Below, piece by piece: positions 6,810 through 9,866 of a DNA stretch of 9,866 nt (position 1 is the stretch's first letter; the number at the start of each line of letters is the position of its first letter). The position numbers were made by a program, and so were the translations under genes. The stretch lies in assembly GCA_029287105.1 (NCBI GenBank), contig JARFRT010000197.1:1-9866 (forward strand), written 5' to 3'. The DNA is from Akkermansiaceae bacterium (GTDB lineage Bacteria; Verrucomicrobiota; Verrucomicrobiia; Verrucomicrobiales; Akkermansiaceae). The notes below the pieces were generated by a model. The model was not told the DNA's origin. It ran no database searches and saw only the letters and a list, made by a program, of their open reading frames with translations.

Positions 6810-6869
6810 GCCTCCAGACTCACCGCAAACACCGGAAAATCAACCACCGATCCCTGCCATTTTCCGCTC

Positions 6870-6897
6870 TTGAATTATCCGGTTTCCCTCCTATGCT
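6870..6897 (+). promoter_or_regulatory. Candidate sigma-70-like promoter of lysS
   Basis: TTGAAT (6870-6875) and TATGCT (6892-6897) are separated by 16 bases, each matching four of six consensus bases. Transcription would begin near 6904, two or three bases before the lysS ATG. Together with the lack of a Shine-Dalgarno sequence this suggests a nearly leaderless transcript. Prediction from sequence only. Confidence 0.4.
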
Positions 6898-6906
6898 CCG
6901 CGCCTC

Positions 6907-8382
6907 ATGAGCGACCAGCCAGATACACCCCAATCCACCGAAGCCGAACTCATCGCCGTCCGACGCGAAAAACTCGCCAAACTGCGCGAGCTCGGCATCG
7001 ACCCCTTCGGCGGGAAATTCACCACCACCACCACCCCGGGGAAACTCAAGGCCAACTTCGCAGACGATCAACCCGTCATCCTCGCCGGCCGCCTGCTCGC
7101 CATCCGCGACATGGGAAAATCCGTCTTCGCCACCGTCGGCGACGTCGAAGGCCGGATCCAGATCTATCTCAACCAAAAAGGCGTCAGCGAAACCGACTGG
7201 GCCGCCTACCAACTGCTCGATCTGGGCGACTGGATTGGCGTCGATGGCGAAACCTTCACCACCGGCAAAGGCGAACCGTCGGTCAAGGTCAACAGCCTCA
7301 CCGTGCTCTCCAAGTCGCTGCGCCCGATGCCGGACAAGTGGCATGGCGTCGCCGACCGCGAAACCAAGTACCGCAAACGCCATCTCGACCTGATGAGCAA
7401 TGACGACAGCGCCCAAATCTTCCTCACCCGCTCGAGGATGATCGCCGAGATCCGCAGCTTCCTGCACCAGCGCGACTACCTCGAGGTGGAAACCCCGATG
7501 CTGCAAAGCGTTGCCGGCGGCGCCGCCGCCCGCCCGTTCGAAACCTACCACAATGCGCTCGGTATGGATCTCACCCTGCGTATCGCCCCCGAGCTCTTTC
7601 TCAAACGCCTGCTCGTCGGCGGCTTCACCAAGGTCTTCGAGCTCAACCGCAACTTCCGCAACGAGGGGATCTCCCGCCGCCATAACCCGGAGTTCACCAT
7701 GCTCGAGGCCTACCAGGCATTCGCCGACTTCGAAACCATGGCCGACATGGTCGAGGAAATGACCTGCCACCTCGCCGAGAAATTCTGCGGCGGCCAGCAA
7801 ATCGAACATAAGGATGAGGATGGCAACGTCATCCGCACCATCAACCTGCAACGCCCGTGGAAACGCGCCAATTACCACGACCTGATCAAGGACGTCGCCG
7901 GCGACGACTTCTTCGACATCACCCCGGAAGCCCGCCGGGAAAAATGCCACCAACTCGGCGTCCAGATCTCCGACAACATGGAGGACTACGAGGTCGTGCA
8001 ACAGGTGTTCGAAAAGAAAATCGAGGAACACACCTTCGACCCCTGCTTCGTCACCCGCGTCGCCTCGGAACTCGTCCCGCTCGCCAAGGTCACCCCGGGG
8101 GGCAAAACCGTGGAGGTCTACGAACTCATCATCAACGGCCAGGAAATCTCCCCAGGCTACTCGGAGCTCAACGACCCCGACGTCCAACGCCAACGCCTCG
8201 AACACCAGGCCGGCGGCGAGGAGGAACAGGAAATCGACCACGACTTCATCGAAACCCTGGAAAACGGCATGCCCCCCGCAGGCGGCATCGGCATCGGCAT
8301 CGACCGACTCATCATGATGCTCACCGGCGCCCCCACCATCCGCGACGTCGTCCTCTTCCCCCTGCTCAAGAAAAAAGACTGA
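6907..8382 (+). CDS. lysS: Lysyl-tRNA synthetase, class II
   Basis: Charges tRNA-Lys with lysine in the cytoplasm. The 491-residue length is normal for bacterial class II LysRS. Order of parts: an N-terminal helix with LRELGIDPFG (26-35); an OB-fold anticodon-binding domain (about 57-140); class II motif 1 (FLHQRDYLEVETPML, 185-199); motif 2 (ELNRNFRNEGISRRHNPEFT, 245-264, then MLEAY); and motif 3 (GGIGIGIDRL, 459-468, with TIRDVVLFP at 477-485). The lysine-pocket segment reads GYSELNDP (417-424) where E. coli LysS has GFSELND, so a Tyr replaces a Phe, while the conserved Glu is kept. The strand before it reads FVTRVASELVPLAK. No Shine-Dalgarno precedes the ATG, but a promoter-like pair ends ten bases upstream. 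Divergent from the thioredoxin-like gene and followed 96 bases later by the peroxiredoxin gene. Confidence 0.98.
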   Translation: MSDQPDTPQSTEAELIAVRREKLAKLRELGIDPFGGKFTTTTTPGKLKANFADDQPVILAGRLLAIRDMGKSVFATVGDVEGRIQIYLNQKGVSETDWAAYQLLDLGDWIGVDGETFTTGKGEPSVKVNSLTVLSKSLRPMPDKWHGVADRETKYRKRHLDLMSNDDSAQIFLTRSRMIAEIRSFLHQRDYLEVETPMLQSVAGGAAARPFETYHNALGMDLTLRIAPELFLKRLLVGGFTKVFELNRNFRNEGISRRHNPEFTMLEAYQAFADFETMADMVEEMTCHLAEKFCGGQQIEHKDEDGNVIRTINLQRPWKRANYHDLIKDVAGDDFFDITPEARREKCHQLGVQISDNMEDYEVVQQVFEKKIEEHTFDPCFVTRVASELVPLAKVTPGGKTVEVYELIINGQEISPGYSELNDPDVQRQRLEHQAGGEEEQEIDHDFIETLENGMPPAGGIGIGIDRLIMMLTGAPTIRDVVLFPLLKKKD

Positions 8383-8402
8383 CCCCTTGCCCGAGAAATC
8401 GC

Positions 8403-8430
8403 TTGTCACCCGGCCCTTCCCACGTATCAA
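8403..8430 (+). promoter_or_regulatory. Candidate sigma-70-like promoter of the peroxiredoxin gene
   Basis: TTGTCA (8403-8408; five of six consensus bases) and TATCAA (8425-8430; four of six) are separated by 16 bases. A start near 8437 would give a leader of about 40 bases, A-rich just before the ATG and without a Shine-Dalgarno. It would let the gene be expressed apart from lysS. Confidence 0.45.
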
Positions 8431-8478
8431 CGCCGCGTCTCACCAGTCTTCAACCAACTCACTCCAAACAAAAAAACC

Positions 8479-9105
8479 ATGTCCGTCCTCGTAGGAAAAC
8501 CAGCCCCGTTCTTTAGCGCCAAAGCCGTTAAAGGAGAAACCATGATCGAAAACTTCAGCCTCGAACAGTACCTCGGCGAGAAATACGTCGTCCTGTTCTT
8601 CTACCCGAAAGACTTCACCTTCGTCTGCCCCACCGAACTGCACCGCTTCCAGGAGGAAATCGGGGAATTCGAAAAACGCAACGTCGCCGTCGTCGGCTGC
8701 TCCACCGATACCGAGTTCGCCCACTGGGCATGGCTCCAGACTCCCAAAAACAAAGGGGGCATCCAGGGCGTCAACTACCCGATCGTCGCCGATACCAATA
8801 AAACCATCTCCAACGACTACGACGTCCTCGCCGGCGAATACACCAACGACGAGGAGGGCAACCTCGCCGTCGAAGGCGAGATGGTCGCCTACCGCGGCCT
8901 CTTCCTCATCGACCGCGACGGCCTCGTCCGCCACCAGGTCGTCAACGACATGCCCCTGGGCCGCTCCATCAGGGAGTGCCTCCGCGTCATCGACGCCCTC
9001 CAGCACTTCGAGCAACACGGCGAAGTCTGCCCGATGGATTGGCAGAAAGGTGACGACGCCATGAGCGCCACCCACGAAGGCGTCTCCGGCTACCTTTCCC
9101 AATAA
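8479..9105 (+). CDS. Typical 2-Cys peroxiredoxin (AhpC/Prx family)
   Basis: Thiol peroxidase that reduces hydrogen peroxide and organic peroxides in the cytoplasm. The peroxidatic cysteine is C50 in FYPKDFTFVCPTEL, with the usual Pro-Thr neighbours. R163 follows in the MPLGRSIRE segment, and the resolving cysteine is C184 in EVCPMDW, so the dimer should form the intersubunit disulfide of typical 2-Cys enzymes. The 208-residue length is slightly above the common ~190. The excess is mainly an acidic insert (about residues 119-135, EYTNDEEGNLAVEGEM) before AYRGLFLID. The loop that is GGLG in oxidation-sensitive members reads GGIQ (93-96), and the C-terminus has YL rather than YF. No reductase partner (AhpF, thioredoxin) is adjacent. 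An intrinsic terminator follows closely. It appears to be a single-gene unit. Confidence 0.97.
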   Translation: MSVLVGKPAPFFSAKAVKGETMIENFSLEQYLGEKYVVLFFYPKDFTFVCPTELHRFQEEIGEFEKRNVAVVGCSTDTEFAHWAWLQTPKNKGGIQGVNYPIVADTNKTISNDYDVLAGEYTNDEEGNLAVEGEMVAYRGLFLIDRDGLVRHQVVNDMPLGRSIRECLRVIDALQHFEQHGEVCPMDWQKGDDAMSATHEGVSGYLSQ

Positions 9106-9128
9106 AAAAGCGCCATTTCCCATTTTCC

Positions 9129-9166
9129 AAGCCCGCCACTCCACCCCGAGTGCGCGGGCTTTTTTT
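9129..9166 (+). terminator. Intrinsic terminator after the peroxiredoxin gene
   Basis: AAGCCCGC (9129-9136) pairs with GCGGGCTT (9154-9161). After a single bulged C (9153), CACT (9137-9140) pairs with AGTG (9149-9152), closing an eight-base loop. A run of seven T follows at 9160-9166. It is a strong rho-independent terminator, 24 bases after the stop codon. Confidence 0.92.
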
Positions 9167-9225
9167 GCGTCCGAGCATCATTCCATCACCCTGCAGAGCT
9201 TGGAAGACAACATACCCAACAGGGT

Positions 9226-9248
9226 TTATGGCTGGACAGTTGCCATAA
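9226..9248. repeat. Perfect 7-base inverted repeat, 9-base loop
   Basis: TTATGGC (9226-9232) and GCCATAA (9242-9248) are exact reverse complements around the loop TGGACAGTT. No T-run follows on either strand, so it does not look like a terminator. Its stem differs from that of the next palindrome by transitions only (YYRTGGC). Confidence 0.55.
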
Positions 9249-9273
9249 TAGTTCGACCTCAATACCTATCAAT

Positions 9274-9291
9274 CCGTGGCGACTGCCACGG
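9274..9291. repeat. Perfect 7-base inverted repeat, 4-base loop, beside the RAYT gene
   Basis: CCGTGGC (9274-9280) and GCCACGG (9285-9291) form a compact hairpin with loop GACT, 16 bases beyond the stop codon of the transposase gene. On the transposase strand it is preceded by GATG. REP elements mobilised by RAYT proteins are short palindromes near such genes with a GTRG-like guide tetranucleotide, so this is a candidate REP-like site. It could also be an RNA hairpin ending or stabilising the transposase transcript, although it lacks a T-run. Confidence 0.5.
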
Positions 9292-9307
9292 CATCGACAC
9301 TGCCCCA

Positions 9308-9866
9308 TCACTTCAGAACATACAGGCCAGACTCGTCATCCCCCTTCACATCTTCTTCGAAACGAGCTTGCAGGCTTTCGCCCAAGGGCTTCGCTCCCCG
9401 CTTCCGTTCCGGTCCGAATTTCTCCCGGTTCTTTTGATACAACGCATCGACAAACCCACGGCTCCCAACGGCGAGCCCTGCGGTGAAGTATTTGACCCGA
9501 CTCCGCAGTTGCTCGGCACTCGACAACCCACCACCGCGAGCCAGTTCTTTTTCAACCGTTTCCGCCGCAATCCCCTTTCTGGCCCTCACTTCATACTGCT
9601 TGTCTTCCTTCACTTCCTCGCCATCGGTCATCAGCCAGCAACGGTACCAGGAGCCGTTCTCAGACCAACTGTCCAGCGGCTTGCCCATGACACGGCACAA
9701 GCCACGCCTGGCACGCTTGCTTCCCCCCACCGATTCCGCATAACCACACCACCGGTAATCCTTCGGATCCCGCACCAAACCCGCACGCACCGGATTCAGG
9801 TCGATGTAGGTCGCCATCGTCTGCAGAGCCTCGCCATTTTCCACCATCACACTCTTGAACCGGTCC
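9308..9866 (-). CDS. RAYT / Y1 (IS200-like) transposase, N-terminus cut by window edge
   Basis: C-terminal part of a REP-associated tyrosine transposase. The frame is open to the right edge (visible start DRFKSVMVENGEAL), so the GTG at 9850 and the ATG at 9847 are internal codons and the HUH-containing N-terminal domain lies outside. The diagnostic stretch is ATYIDLNPVRAGLVRDPKDY followed by RWCGY; the Tyr of YIDLNP is the likely nucleophile of this family. After it come about 150 residues with a basic stretch (SKRARRGLCRVMG) and a YFTAGLAVGSRGFVDAL segment, then FGPERKRGAKPL. This is longer than the compact E. coli RAYT, as I would expect for the longer RAYT-like transposases. No terminal inverted repeats of a classical insertion sequence are seen, as expected for a domesticated RAYT. 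Two palindromes lie just downstream. Confidence 0.87.
   Translation of the reverse strand, partial: DRFKSVMVENGEALQTMATYIDLNPVRAGLVRDPKDYRWCGYAESVGGSKRARRGLCRVMGKPLDSWSENGSWYRCWLMTDGEEVKEDKQYEVRARKGIAAETVEKELARGGGLSSAEQLRSRVKYFTAGLAVGSRGFVDALYQKNREKFGPERKRGAKPLGESLQARFEEDVKGDDESGLYVLK

Noticed and set aside
6893..6910. Five-codon frame overlapping the lysS start, possible leader peptide
   Set aside because: It has no ribosome binding site, no lysine codons, and probably lies at or before the transcription start.
6820..8430. 536-residue minus-strand open frame across lysS
   Set aside because: Composition is dominated by Gly, Ala, Val, Asp, Glu and Phe, as expected for the complement of a GC-rich coding strand; lysS on the plus strand has all three class II motifs.
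8440..9144. 234-residue minus-strand open frame across the peroxiredoxin gene
   Set aside because: Same shadow pattern; the plus-strand frame is a complete peroxiredoxin with both cysteines.
9211..9225. Short ACCC-AACA-GGGT hairpin downstream of the RAYT gene
   Set aside because: The four-base stem is too short to separate from chance.

Overview
The window looks like chromosomal DNA from a GC-rich bacterium, most plausibly of the Verrucomicrobiota or a relative in the PVC group. That placement is inference. It rests on an exported formylglycine-type sulfatase, a SCO/CtaB/DUF420 oxidase-assembly cluster, a RAYT-type transposase with a long C-terminal part, and many genes without a clear Shine-Dalgarno sequence. 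No rRNA or other phylogenetic marker is present to settle it.

Layout. (a) 1-1426, minus strand: a secreted sulfatase whose C-terminal end lies outside the window. (b) 1592-3037, plus strand: a flavin-dependent nitronate monooxygenase-like enzyme, divergent from the sulfatase, with a cysteine-rich C-terminal extension. (c) 6809 down to 3038, minus strand: a tightly packed cluster. In transcription order it holds a membrane-tethered thioredoxin-like protein, a possible 58-residue membrane protein (missed by a 60-residue cutoff), heme O synthase (ctaB), a SCO-like protein that has lost its metal ligands, a second SCO-like protein with a CxxC site, and a five-helix DUF420 protein. (d) 6907-8382, plus strand: lysyl-tRNA synthetase (lysS), divergent from (c). 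(e) 8479-9105, plus strand: a typical 2-Cys peroxiredoxin ending in a strong intrinsic terminator. (f) 9167-9307: an intergenic stretch with two short perfect palindromes. (g) 9308-9866, minus strand: the C-terminal part of a RAYT/Y1 (IS200-like) transposase that runs off the right edge.

How the genes work together. Cluster (c) is a cytochrome c oxidase maturation module. CtaB makes heme O, the precursor of heme A. SCO proteins deliver copper to, or reduce, the CuA site of subunit II. DUF420 proteins such as staphylococcal CtaM are needed for heme-copper oxidase activity. The thioredoxin-like protein at the head could keep the SCO cysteines reduced. The oxidase subunits and heme A synthase are not in the window. 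The other genes are ordinary single-gene units for protein synthesis, peroxide detoxification, sulfate-ester hydrolysis and nitronate or related flavin chemistry.

The points most worth a second look are the SCO pair (one CxxC, one ligand-free), the possible small membrane protein between the thioredoxin gene and ctaB, the cysteine cluster of the nitronate monooxygenase-like enzyme, and the palindromes beside the RAYT gene. I see no CRISPR array, tRNA, rRNA, riboswitch or complete mobile element, and no convincing wholly new system. No gene-free stretch exceeds 300 bases.
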